Shown here: one piece after another, positions 24,587 to 34,630 of the stretch
Layout: the number at the start of each line of letters is the position of its first letter
Position numbering within the stretch: the first letter of the stretch is position 1
Origin: Catenaria anguillulae PL171
Lineage: Eukaryota; Blastocladiomycota; Blastocladiomycetes; Blastocladiales; Catenariaceae
Assembly: GCA_002102555.1 (NCBI GenBank)
Contig: MCFL01000003.1
Coordinates: 496,001 to 560,000, forward strand
Direction: 5' to 3'
Length of the DNA stretch: 64,000 bases
Notes under the pieces: model-generated
What the model was told of the DNA's origin: nothing
What the model saw: the letters and a program-made list of their open reading frames with translations, nothing else
Databases searched by the model: none
Program-made: the position numbers and the translations under genes

Positions 24587-25611
24587 GGTATTGCTTTGTG
24601 TGTATCACATGGAAATATTGCAATCAAAACCTTTGTCCGGTGGTGGCATTTAAGAACTTGGTTCAGTTTGTTGTCCACATCGTCCGCACCACCAACGCGG
24701 TCCCCGAGTTTCGAGTCAAGTCCAATATTTAGCATGCTTGCATCTGTGGGCGCTTGCATTCACATTTCATCACCTTTGGTATCACCGAGCCTTTCCTTGA
24801 CCTTTTGACCTTATCATGTGCAGTTCTATTGTCTGAGCAGTTTCAATGCAACGTTTAAACAATGTACATACGTCACGCAAACCTCCTAGCATTCTTTGAA
24901 ATGGCTACCAAGAAGCGGCTCTGACAGGTCTAACGTTATTCCCAGATCGTCTATGAGTGGGAGTAGCCGAGTGAGTCGAATCCGAGTGAGGTTTCTGAGC
25001 TCAACATTGTAAAATTGTGGAAAAGGAACGGAAATTCAATGAATCGATACAGCAAAAGGACATGACACATCATTATCATATGCCGCTCCCTCCTGATTCT
25101 TCTCATCAGGCGCGACCTTGGACCCACACACTTTCAAGATCGCTTGGACTGACGTGAGACAGTTTCGAATCGCATGTGGCCGGAAACAAGATAGGGCGAT
25201 GCCTTCCAAAGCGCAATGCGGGCGCACTTGGGCGTTTTGCTGGCGGTTGTGAGCACAGCTGCGAATGCTTTCTGCTGCGTGCCAATCTTGGAGCTAGTGG
25301 TAAACTGAACATTTGCAAAGTACAAAGCAAGACAGCTACAGCAGTCACCAAACGATCGTTGATTGATGAAACGAGGCAGTGGCCCGAGCCAAAAGAACCT
25401 CTGAGCGTAAATACAATAGTCCCAAAGAACGCAATGACTCTAAAGAGATTGTTATGTATACCTTGCCGCAAAGCGAAGCTAACGGGAAAGCCGATTTGCA
25501 GAGGTCACAAGGGCAATACTCACTCCATACCCAAGGAACGGTTCATGTACAAATTCATTACGGCCAATCGGCCCCGATGGCCACAACCCGAAGGAATCTA
25601 TCTGACCAACT
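24587..25611. other. Intergenic, 1 kb, no supported gene
   Basis: Between the start of the 1030-residue protein and the stop of the Tah18 gene. Overlapping frames at 25106-25694 on both strands are A/T-richer than real exons here and match nothing I know. Confidence 0.4.
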
Positions 25612-27616
25612 TCACGCCCACGTCTCCTCTTGAAACCTCCGTTCCTTTTTCATCTTGTCAACATATGCCACGGCCTCGCTACGCGCACACTTGAGTCCCG
25701 TTTGTACAATGGTGGTGAGAGCATCCTTGACATCAATCGGCATGCGATTCGAGTTCCTAATCACGAAAACATTCCGATTAGAACTCTGTGGCGGTATGCT
25801 GCGACGCTCCGATCCACAAAAACAAAAGCAATGAATGAGACATACCCAGACAAGTACACCCACGCACCACGATTCACAATCAAATCAAATACTTGGACAC
25901 TTTGCTGCAACATGACATGTTGCACGTACACTTTGGCCTCCTGATCGCGCGAATACGCATTGTACACGACCACGTGTCCCTGGGCCTCCAACCTCGCCCA
26001 CATGTCGGCAAACAAGTGATCCGAGTGCCTTGACCTGCATCCGAAAAACACATGGTTGAGCGGTGCTTCGGGCGCTGCTCCCGTGGACGCGGATGCGTGT
26101 GCCGCAATCCGTGCTTGGACAAGCGACACCATGGGCGCAATGCCTGTGCCGGGGCCAATGCAAATGATGGGCGTGGCCGGCAAGGGCGGCAGCGTGAATG
26201 TGCCTCGTGCCAGCCGAACGGCCACCGGCACGGGTGCGTTGGGGAGCGAGCACGCAGGCAGCGACGCGAGCCACCGCGAGCACACGCCAATGCGTGGGGC
26301 GGCGAGAACCGTGTTGAACTGGACCATGGCCACGCATAAGTCGAGGCTCGGGTGCGACTGGGTGTTTGGGTCAGAGTAGCTGGCAATGCTGTACTGCCGC
26401 GGGACCATGGCTGGGAACAGGTCCAGGACGTAGGCCGCGGGCACGTTTTGGATCGAGAAAAAGTCTTGGATGATCTCGACACAGTGGCGCTTGGGCCGGT
26501 GCGCGTATGCGAGCAGGTCGTCGAGTCCCGCAGCCGTGTCAAACTCGACCAGTTTTTCACGTTGCATTTCGTCCGTGGCAAAGTGGCTGAGCAAGCGGTA
26601 AAAGTAGCGGCGCGGCGGGGACCAGGGGACACGTGGTAGGTCAGCAAGGTGCGCAAGGTCGTGGGCGAGGAAGAAGATGACGAGGCGCTGAGGGTGGGCG
26701 GTAGGGCAAAGTCGGGATCGGTTGCGTGCAAGGTGATGGGAGTGTCTGCTTGGTCGGACCAGGCGAGCAGGTCGAGAAGAGATTGGACGAGTGCCGGGTC
26801 GTTGGCGGGCATGAGCGAGGCGACGTCACCTGGCGAGTAGGTGGTGGAGGGCGGGAGCTGGATCGTGAGATGGCGGACGTCTTGAAAGTGTGACGGGTGC
26901 GTCATGCGCTCGTTGCGGACGAGATGGCCCAAGACTGAGCCTGGGAGCAGCGATGTTGGGTCGACGACCAGACTGCGTGACGTCTGTTTGTCATCATTGG
27001 CGACATCTGGCACAGGGACAAGGCGAATCTTGGGCGGCAGCAATTCATCGTCAGGGATTTGGCCAAGATGCGCAGGCAACGGAAACCGCTGCATGAGGAC
27101 CTGCCACAAGCCGTTCAACCAGGGATCCAGCGTGCCGTCAACGCCCAAGTAATGCTGATCGTCGGCCTCACCCTTTGGAAAAAGAGGGCGAGCGCCGAGC
27201 TGTTGCAATCGCTTGAAGAGCTTTTTCCCGGGAAAGTTGAACTTTTCGTAGCTCGAGTCGCCCAGGGCAAACACCGTGTACTCGAGCTCGGACAGGACAT
27301 TGGGCGAGTGGGCCTTGCGCAGCAAGAAGCGCCAAAACTGCTTCATGTTGTCGGGCTCTTCGCCCTGGCCGGTGGTGGAGCACACAAAGATGGCGATCTG
27401 GGCCGTGGGCAGCAGCGAGCGGTCATAGTCGTCCATGGCGGACAAGGCCACGGGGAAGTGGCGGCGCTTGGCATCGCGGGCAAGGCGCTCGGCAACGTCG
27501 TGGGCGGTGCCCGTTTGCGAGCCGTAGAGGATAGTGAGCTTTGGCCTGGACGTGGGCGCGGACGGAACTGGAGCCGTGCCGTTGGACACTTTGTTGATGG
27601 TGGTGGTGTCTGACAT
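25612..27616 (-). CDS. TAH18: NADPH-dependent diflavin oxidoreductase 1 (Tah18/NDOR1), with an apparent frame break
   Basis: Passes electrons from NADPH to Dre2/anamorsin in cytosolic iron-sulphur cluster assembly. The start MSDTTTINK is at 27616. The flavodoxin-like FMN domain follows (ILYGSQTGTAHDVAERLARD, STTGQGEEPDNMKQFW, FALGDSSYEKFN), then the FAD domain (RQYSIASYSD) and the NADPH domain (CIGPGTGIAPMVSLVQARI, FFGCRSRHSDHLF). After an intron at 25845-25757 (donor GTATGT), the last exon gives GNSNRMPIDVKDAL to RRFQEETWA, the family end. Near 26600-26625 the frame jumps: the upstream frame reads LLTYHVSPGPRR and the other resumes at RYFYRLLSHFATDEM. No intron explains it, so an indel (assembly error or mutation) is likely. 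The two-part call is otherwise certain. Confidence 0.93.
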
Positions 27617-27939
27617 GGTATTGAGGTCAAGTCGTGGCGGAAGAGGTGCAAACACTATTGGCGACAGTACTGCATGCACATCATGTGCAGTGCAGACAAC
27701 TTGAAGGATGTGCGGTGCGGACATCAGATTAGATCGCGGCGTGGCGACAGGCCCGTCGATCGGACGTTGGCCGGTGGTGCTGGCGGTGATCAACATGCAG
27801 ATGAGGAAAGTGCGCTGTCTCACCAATCTCTACACGTCTCACGTCTCGACCGACGACTGACTGACGACGCTGTCTCTCTACTTGAGATCTCCAACGCCCA
27901 ACGGTAAGGCATGAAAATGACTCACTCGCTCAATTTACG
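27617..27939. promoter_or_regulatory. Divergent promoter region, Tah18 / Rad51 paralogue
   Basis: Only 323 bp separate the start codons of the minus-strand Tah18 gene and the plus-strand Rad51 paralogue, so the two promoters must share this stretch. I see no clear TATA box. Confidence 0.55.
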
Positions 27940-29277
27940 ATGACATCGCTGCCAACCAACACCAACACTGCCCTCGGCCTCGGCCTGCTGACGCACCACC
28001 AGATTGCACAGCTCCACCGCCACCACCTCACCACCATCGAGGACACGCTGCTGCGCTCACCCACCGAGCTCGGCTATTACCTCCAGCTCGCTCAGCCCCA
28101 GGTCCACGCCCTGCGCACCGCCCTCGCCTCGCACCTCGCCCTCCACGCCCCGAAATCAAACTTTTCCGACTCGCTCGTCGGCGTCACCGCCCACCCAGCC
28201 GCCCACTTGTCCCAGCTACCACTTGCGTCGCGCCTGCCCCTTGGCGACCCGACCATTGACCGCTTTCTGCGCGGTGGCCTGCCCTGGCCCGGCGTCGTCG
28301 AAGTATCGGGGCCAGCCGGTGCGGGCAAGTCGCAACTCTGCTTCCAGCTCATGGCACAATGCCTGGCCTCGTTCCCCACACACGCTCGCATCGTGCACAT
28401 CTCCACCTCGGCCACTCTCCCTGTCCAACGCATTCTGCAAATCCTCCCCGACCACACACTTGCGGAACCCCATGTCCTTGACCGCATTGTCGCCGAGACC
28501 ATTACCGACATTGAAACTCTCATCTACTGGCTCACGTACCGCCTGCCGCTCGTCTTTTCTCCCCTATCGGAATCCTGCTCTGCTTCCTCTCATCGGACAC
28601 CGGCCCCACTTCTCGTCCTCGACGCCATCACGCCACTGTTTCGTGGCTCAAACTTGCCCGACGATCCGCATGCCAATGCCCATCCACTGTCCATGAAACA
28701 ACGTCAAGCGTTCATGGCCGATCTGGCACGCACGCTGCACAAGCTGGCGCACGTGTACCAAATGTGCGTGGTGGTGGTCAATCAAGTGGCTGCGGATCCG
28801 CGCGTGAGCCAAGTCCGCGACCTCGTTCGCAACGCAAAGTCGATGGATGAAGTGGGCCGTGGGTATTTGGTTCGTGAGCATCCCGAGCTTGTGCCCAGCG
28901 ATGCCGCAGGAGCGACGGGCGCCAGCGTCTTGTGGCGCGCCCCTAGCGGGGCAAGAAAAGTCTCGTCGCTTGCACTTGGGCCGGTGGCTGTACGTTCGAA
29001 CCTAGGTGGCGATGCGGCGGGCCGGGTACTGGATCAGGCGGGCGGGCCCGCACTCGGGCTCGAGTGGGCTAGGATGGTCAGGCATCGCGTGTACTTGGCG
29101 CGGCCAGGGCACAGTCAAGCTGGGCAGACAGAGTCGAGTGTGCCCGCCAAGCAACCCAAACCCAGTTATCGTGAAATGTATGTCTTGGCGGGCATGGGCG
29201 TGCCAAACTCGCTCGAGGTGCCTGACCGCAGGTTGGTGTTTGAGATTCGCGAGCACGGACTCGTTGGCTTGGAATAG
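27940..29277 (+). CDS. Rad51 paralogue, Rad57/XRCC3-like
   Basis: RecA-fold ATPase that assists Rad51 in homologous recombination. A single exon of 445 residues. A helical N-terminal region (LLTHHQIAQLHRHHLTTIED) precedes GDPTIDRFLRGGLPWPGVVE, the entry to the RecA core. Walker A is GPAGAGKSQLCFQL, and Walker B appears as PLLVLDAITPLFRG. Later come VYQMCVVVVNQVAADPRV and a C-terminal strand pattern RRLVFEIREHGLVGLE. LxxGGLP together with GxxGxGKSQ fits XRCC3 and Rad57 better than Rad51, Dmc1 or Rad55. The region after Walker B is longer than usual, with a linker (PGHSQAGQTESSVPAKQPKP). The exact paralogue needs a tree. Confidence 0.85.
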   Translation: MTSLPTNTNTALGLGLLTHHQIAQLHRHHLTTIEDTLLRSPTELGYYLQLAQPQVHALRTALASHLALHAPKSNFSDSLVGVTAHPAAHLSQLPLASRLPLGDPTIDRFLRGGLPWPGVVEVSGPAGAGKSQLCFQLMAQCLASFPTHARIVHISTSATLPVQRILQILPDHTLAEPHVLDRIVAETITDIETLIYWLTYRLPLVFSPLSESCSASSHRTPAPLLVLDAITPLFRGSNLPDDPHANAHPLSMKQRQAFMADLARTLHKLAHVYQMCVVVVNQVAADPRVSQVRDLVRNAKSMDEVGRGYLVREHPELVPSDAAGATGASVLWRAPSGARKVSSLALGPVAVRSNLGGDAAGRVLDQAGGPALGLEWARMVRHRVYLARPGHSQAGQTESSVPAKQPKPSYREMYVLAGMGVPNSLEVPDRRLVFEIREHGLVGLE

Positions 29278-29325
29278 TTGTGATTCATGGGTCAGAAAAA
29301 AACGTTAAATTAAATACGAAAAGAC

Positions 29326-31444
29326 TCAATGCTTGACACTTTTTCTCCTCGCACTCGTTGCGCCTTCAACGACATACTCAAGGGCAACCACAAACTTGTC
29401 TTCCCACACCCTCCATCCTCGCGCCACATCTGGCCACCCAACCACTCCGACCCTTGCCCACACCTCACTGGGCATGCCCATATCTGCCAAATACACCTCG
29501 CCTGTCAATGCGCGATCCACCACGCCGGCCTTTGGAATCCCAATACACAACGTCCAATTTGGCCTTACACAATGCCCCGCAAACTCGACATGGCCCAAGG
29601 CGGCATCCACGCCACTCGGCACGTCGACCGACAGCACGGGCGCGCGTGCCTTATTTGCCCAAGCCATGAGCTCGCACGTGCGTGCACGATCCACGTTCGA
29701 CCCGAGGTCACGCACCGAGTCAATGCCCAAGAGCCCGTCCACAATCAAATCCACCGCCACCGTTGCGGGCACTTCCACCGCAGACGCATACACATGTGCC
29801 TCTCTTGGTGTTTTCCGACTTGCACCACGGAACACACTACACCACGTGTGCGCAAATGCCGGCCCGCAACCCGGGTCATGTCGCCTGCGCGATTGCGCCC
29901 GCACAGCAGCACCACGTGCGGCGGGCCGTTCAAGTTGCACGTAGCAAATCGCCGGTTGCCACCTAGGGCTTGCAGGACCATCATGGCAATGCTGCGGCCG
30001 GCGTTCTCGGTCAGAACAAGGTCGGGCAGGCCACAGATGCGCAAAGCGTCGAGGGTTTGCAGCGGGGTGGCGGACGGAAGCGGCACGCCAAAGAGCGTGC
30101 GTAGGCGTGCGGACGGTGCGGACGGGGCGGCGAGTGGCAGGGTTAGGGCGGCGGCACCGGCGCTTGCGAGTGAGGGGCGACGACGAGTGGACGAAGAGGA
30201 GGGCGAGGGCGAGGGCGAGGGCGACGTGGTAGGATCAAGCACCATTTCCGTGTGCTTGAGCTTGGCAATGGTCGGTGGAGCACGCCGGTTGATGGATACG
30301 AGACGGTCTTCTGGAGCCACCGTGTCGGTTTTCTGAGTGGCGCGATTTCCAATGAGTATGAGGAACTGCCAAGGGGTCGATCGACATTTGATCCATAGGA
30401 ACGTACACGAATCTCGTCAAAGACACTTTGCTTGTCAAACCGGCGCAGGCCGGCCTGGAAATCAAACTCGTGTGCGTGATAATCGGAGACATCGCCCAAG
30501 TCCCAAGTGTCTTGTTGTTGTTGGTGATGTTGGTGTTGCTGCTGAGAACGCGGGCCATTACGGTATTGCGAATGGTGGTTGCGCTTGTGTTTGTTGTTCT
30601 TGTTGTTGTTGTTGTTGTTGGTGTGGTTAAGTTGACTGCTTGATTGCTTTGGGGACATTGCATGACCGTTGTGATGTTGGTGCTTAGCGGCTCCGGAACC
30701 ATTGGAAGCGCTGATGCGCAACCGACGCGCGTGTGCATCGTTGTTTGAGGAAGACGAGGACGAGGACGAGGACGAGGTGGATCCGTCCTCTTCACAGGTT
30801 TCGATGGGCGGGCGCGGGCGGTGTGAGCCGTTGGTGGACGAGGTTGGGGTCGGGATGGTGAATTGGCGAGTAGGGGCAGGGTGGGCGGAAGCATTGGGAC
30901 TGCTGACAGGCGCGTGTCTTTGCAGAATTGAAGGGATGGGCGGTGGTGGAATGGCCGCGACAGGCGTAAACTGACGATCCGGCAGAGTGTACAAGTGAGA
31001 TTGTGCCAAGATGGAATCGTTTGCTTGCGTCACACGTACGGAAAGAATGGCCGGATCAATGAATGGCGTGGCCGCAGGTGGAGTAGGATCAGCAGGAGAT
31101 GACCGAAGCGGAGGTTGGGACGACGCGGCAGCGGCAATGGCAACGGCAGCCGCCGCCTTGATGATGGTGAGATCCTTGATGGTTGCGCCGGGAATGTCGA
31201 CGGCTGCGACCACGGTGGTGGATCCGTTGAAAGAGGCCGAGACATTGTGGAGGGTGAGTGCGGCTGAGGAAGAGCCCGGATTGACGTGTGCGACGGTGCC
31301 AGTGGCAACAATGCCCGAGGTCATGACGACTCTAACGGTGGATCCGACAAAGCTGTCCGGATCGGGAGTTGCCGTGCTGGTGCTGGTGCTGGTGCTTGAG
31401 GTCGCTTTGGATGCGGTAGTGGATGGGCGGGCGGTCGAAGTCAT
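29326..31444 (-). CDS. EDC3: Enhancer of mRNA decapping 3 (EDC3), with an apparent frame break
   Basis: Scaffold of cytoplasmic P-bodies that stimulates Dcp1-Dcp2 decapping. Exon 1 (31444-30407) carries an N-terminal LSm-type domain (FVGSTVRVVMTSGIVATGTV to IPGATIKDLTII), a long low-complexity linker with Asn and Gln runs, and the FDF motif (EFDFQAGLRRFDKQSVFDEI). Exon 2 starts at 30333 and holds the C-terminal YjeF_N domain (LTENAGRSIAMMVLQALGG, VVLLCGRNRAGD, AVDLIVDGLLGID, ANKARAPVLSVDVPSGVDAA, TLCIGIPKAGV). The order LSm, FDF, YjeF_N is diagnostic. Between about 29800 and 29850 the frame changes inside YjeF_N, after AGRHLRTRG and before HVYASAVEVP, with no usable intron. I read this as a one- or two-base indel. 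The intron begins GTACGT. Confidence 0.92.
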
Positions 31445-31768
31445 GATTTCAGTTGAAAGATTGAGTTGCCGAGTGTGTCTGTCCGAACGTGTGACAATTG
31501 CATGTGTAATAAAACATTGACTGTGTAAATACATGAAGTAATATTGTCAAATCCAACTCTGCGTGCGTGACTGAACGTATAAAACATGACCAGAAAGGTT
31601 AACTGACAGATCGGCGGGCCATGCCATCCACTTCCACTTTCGTGTTCCGATATCCAATGCATATTTAATTCCGACCATGAAGAACAGCACTCACGACTCG
31701 GACCGCGTGACGCTCCATGGAACAACCCCTGGCATTCCCACCCGCACACCCCCTAATTTTGCCAATCC
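31445..31768. promoter_or_regulatory. Divergent promoter region, EDC3 / RBM25-like
   Basis: 324 bp between the start codons of EDC3 (minus) and the RRM-PWI factor (plus). It is A/T-rich, with TATTTAAT-like sequence near 31660. It must hold both promoters. Confidence 0.5.
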
Positions 31769-33830
31769 ATGCATCCTAATCGCCATCCCTACCACCCACC
31801 CCGCGGCCAACAGCCGCCGCCGCCCCCGCCGCCTGGTATGCACCCTGATCTCCTGTTTCTGGTTTCTGTGATGGCGGAACTGGATTGGCACAAACTTACT
31901 TGATATCCTTCCCGTCCTGATCTGACTCAGCCGGCCGCGTTCCTCTACACTTTCCTCCTCCGCCGCCCCAGCACCTGGGACCTGCCCCCTCCCGCCCTAT
32001 CCTCCCGCCCGGCGCTGCTCCTTCTCCTATGCCTGTTGTCGCCGCCGCAGCCGCCGCAACCCCCTCGCGTCCCCCCGCGCCGCCCTCCTCCCAGCCGCTT
32101 AACCGCCCAATCCCACCCCCACCCCCGCCTGGCGCTTCCTTCGCCCCAGGCTTTGCCCCACCTGGGTCCGTGCCCGGGCCCTCATCCTCTGCATCCTCTC
32201 CATCATCCTCCACCAACCCACTTGCCCCGGGCTTTTCGCCAGATGATGTGGCCAAAATGTGCAAGCTCTTTATTGGCAACATTTCGTCGGGCGTTACGGA
32301 CGAGTGGATTGAGCGACTGCTGGTTGCATGCGGGCCAATCAAGGAATGGAAACGCATGCGCGGGCCTGACGGGTCGCTCAAGGCATTTGGATTTGTTACC
32401 TACACCGAGCCCATGGGCACCGTTAGGGCGCTCGAGTGTTTGGGTGAGGTCACGGGCAAAGAGGCGGTTGTGATCCCGAGTTTGGATGGCGGCGAGCATA
32501 AGCGAGTCTTGGTATGTTGTGGTTCTTTTCGATTCGGTCGCGTTATCGGTTGATGTTGGATTTTTTCGTTTTACCAGAGAGACCTTTGCTGTTCATTGTG
32601 TTCCATAGCTCAAACTCGACGACGATGCTAAAAAAATGCTCTGTCGGTTCCAGGCCGCACGCGGCACCCAACCTGTACGAATCACACTATTCTTGGAAAT
32701 ATGGTGGCGTCACCCCAATTCTCATCTCTGCTACACTTGCCGTGTGTGTGTGTGCATTGTCCATCTAGCTCGACCTCGAACATGACCGCATGACGCGCCG
32801 CCGCATCCACGAAACCCTCGACATGCTTCGCACACACGCCGGCCTGCCGCCTCTCGGCCCAAACGCCATGTACCCTCGCTTGACATCGTCCACCATCTCG
32901 GCAGACACACCAGGAATCACACCCTCCACTCAAGGCGACTCGGCACCTGGCTCCGGCGCGACACATGTGCGTGAAGCCACCCCAGGTACCTCCGGCGCAC
33001 AAGCGCCATCGGCACTGGATCTCGATGCATTTGTGCCCAAATCCGTCGCTGCTCCGGCAAAGCTCCCAAAACCCAAGACTGCACTCGACCCGGCAGTGCC
33101 GGGAGCACCCGCACGCCGGCGGCGATGGGATCAAGATACCAGTGCGCCCGTAGCACCTGTGCCAGCGCCGCCAATGCCAAAGCCCACCATGCAAGCTGCC
33201 GGGTTTGTTGCACTGACGGCGCGCGCAGCACCGAGCTCGGGCGTGTGGGCGGCCCCGACCAATGTTGCTGGGGCATCTGCGGGTTCGGGCCACGGAAACA
33301 AGATACCAGTGGTTGCGCTGACCAAACCTCTGTCGCTCGGAAGTGGTGGTAGTAGCAAGGCCGGCGTGAAAAAGTTTGGGTTTGGAGGCGGCGGCGGCGG
33401 CCGCGCGAGCCCATCGCCGGCGGCCACGGCAAATGCCATGGGTGGCGACGATGGCGATGAAGGGGACGATGCAGGTAAGAAAAAGTCGCGGCTCGTGCTG
33501 CTTGCCGAGCAGCATCGGCTGGCAAACTCTGACGGCGTGAATGTGGCCAGCATGTCGGATCATACGGTTCTGGGCTCCTCTGTACCGTGGGAGAAAGTGT
33601 CGCGGGAGGTGCTGGATGCGGAAATTGCACCCAAGGTGGAGCACTTGGTGCGCGAGTTCCTTGGGGAGAGCGATACCGACTTGGTTGACTACTTTGTGCA
33701 GGAGATCGCTCATTGCGGGTCGGCAAGGGAGGTGGTGGTCGAGTTGCAGAGTGTGTTTGGCAAGGACGAGGCGAGCACAGTGGTTGCGGGGGTTTGGCGC
33801 GAGGTACTCAAGGTGGCCATGAGTGGGTGA
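31769..33830 (+). CDS. RNA-binding splicing factor, RRM plus PWI (RBM25-like)
   Basis: Nuclear RNA-binding protein of the RBM25/Snu71 type, associated with U1 snRNP and splice-site choice. Four exons: 31769-31835, 31931-32511, 32609-32674 and 32769-33830. The N-terminus is Pro-rich (MHPNRHPYHPPRGQQ and proline runs). The RRM reads KLFIGNISSGVTDEWIERLL, WKRMRGPDG, KAFGFVTYTEP, and ends across two introns with LKLDDDAKKMLCRFQAARGT, the same pattern as in RBM25. A disordered Ala/Pro/Gly-rich middle follows. The C-terminal PWI domain has VPWEKVSREVLDAEIAPKVE, EFLGESDTDLVDYFVQEI and a last helix ending VLKVAMSG. About 590 residues, shorter than human RBM25 because the RE/RD-rich middle is missing. 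Confidence 0.9.
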
Positions 33831-33914
33831 CGTAGGGTAGGGCAGCGGTATTGATTTATTAAGTTTCCTATCGTCCCAACCACATACAGATGTACATTTG
33901 CTGGCACGCACGCT

Positions 33915-34186
33915 TCACCATTTCTTCTTGAGTTGTTGGGATAGGCAGTCCTTGAAGGCGGTAAACTGTTGAGCGCACATGTCCTTGTGGACATCCTTGT
34001 AGTTTTCAGTGATGCATTTACCGTATGCCAGACTCTGTGTGAAGAAAAACAAGTGAGGCAATGGGAATGTGGGTGGGCGAAGAAGAAGCAAACCTGTGAT
34101 GAGCACTTGGCAGCCGCATTGGCGATCGAGCGGATGCCTCGGCCGACCTGCGGGGTTGCCAACTTGAGTGAAGATGTAGAGGTCAT
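33915..34186 (-). CDS. Small twin CX9C mitochondrial protein (NDUFAF8-like)
   Basis: Two exons, 34186-34095 and 34034-33915, give about 70 residues: MTSTSSLKLATPQVGRGIR, then ANAAAKCSSQ joined to SLAYGKCITENYKDVHKDMC and AQQFTAFKDCLSQQLKKKW. Two CX9C motifs form the coiled-helix fold that is oxidised on import into the mitochondrial intermembrane space. The spacing (C, nine residues, C; a gap with KD; C, nine residues, C) and the YGKC, KDMCA and F-x-x-C pattern resemble the complex I assembly factor NDUFAF8 (C17orf89). Other twin CX9C proteins cannot be excluded on so short a sequence. The intron has a GTTTGC donor and ACACAG acceptor. Confidence 0.75.
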
Positions 34187-34630
34187 CTTTAGGGAGTGAA
34201 ATGCGGTGGGTATGCGATAGTGTTGCCTCTTGGCGAAATCGCAGTTGCGAGGGGCAAGTGTCACTTGTCTCGATGCCTCTGCTCAAAAAATTAGAATTGA
34301 TGATCGACAGGGGCCTTCGATCCAGCCCGCTTATGACGCGTCGACTGGGCTTTTCTGGGTTCAGTTCATGATTCCAGTGCCTCCAGGTCAATAGCGTAGG
34401 TAGAAATTTGCACCACTGGCAAACACACAGTCGGCAGAAGGAAATCCACCGCTGCCCGCAATGCATGCCTACTCCTCAATGTAGCATCGTGTATCAACGG
34501 AATCGCACCGCTGGCCAAGTATTCACATCCGCCCATTGCCCCATCATCGCTCGACATACGCCGATTTTCGCCACAGCCGCTCGTCCATCGTCCATCGCCC
34601 ATCGCCTATCGGGCCCGCTCAGTATTGACC
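34187..34630. promoter_or_regulatory. Divergent region, CX9C protein / TBC1D9-like
   Basis: 444 bp between the starts of the minus-strand CX9C gene and the plus-strand Rab GAP. It must hold both promoters; no distinct element was recognised. Confidence 0.45.

Noticed and set aside
25880-27826. 648-residue frame covering Tah18 as one protein
   Set aside because: After the frame break its C-terminal third is Arg/Ser/Pro-rich and unlike any reductase; the true continuation is in another frame.
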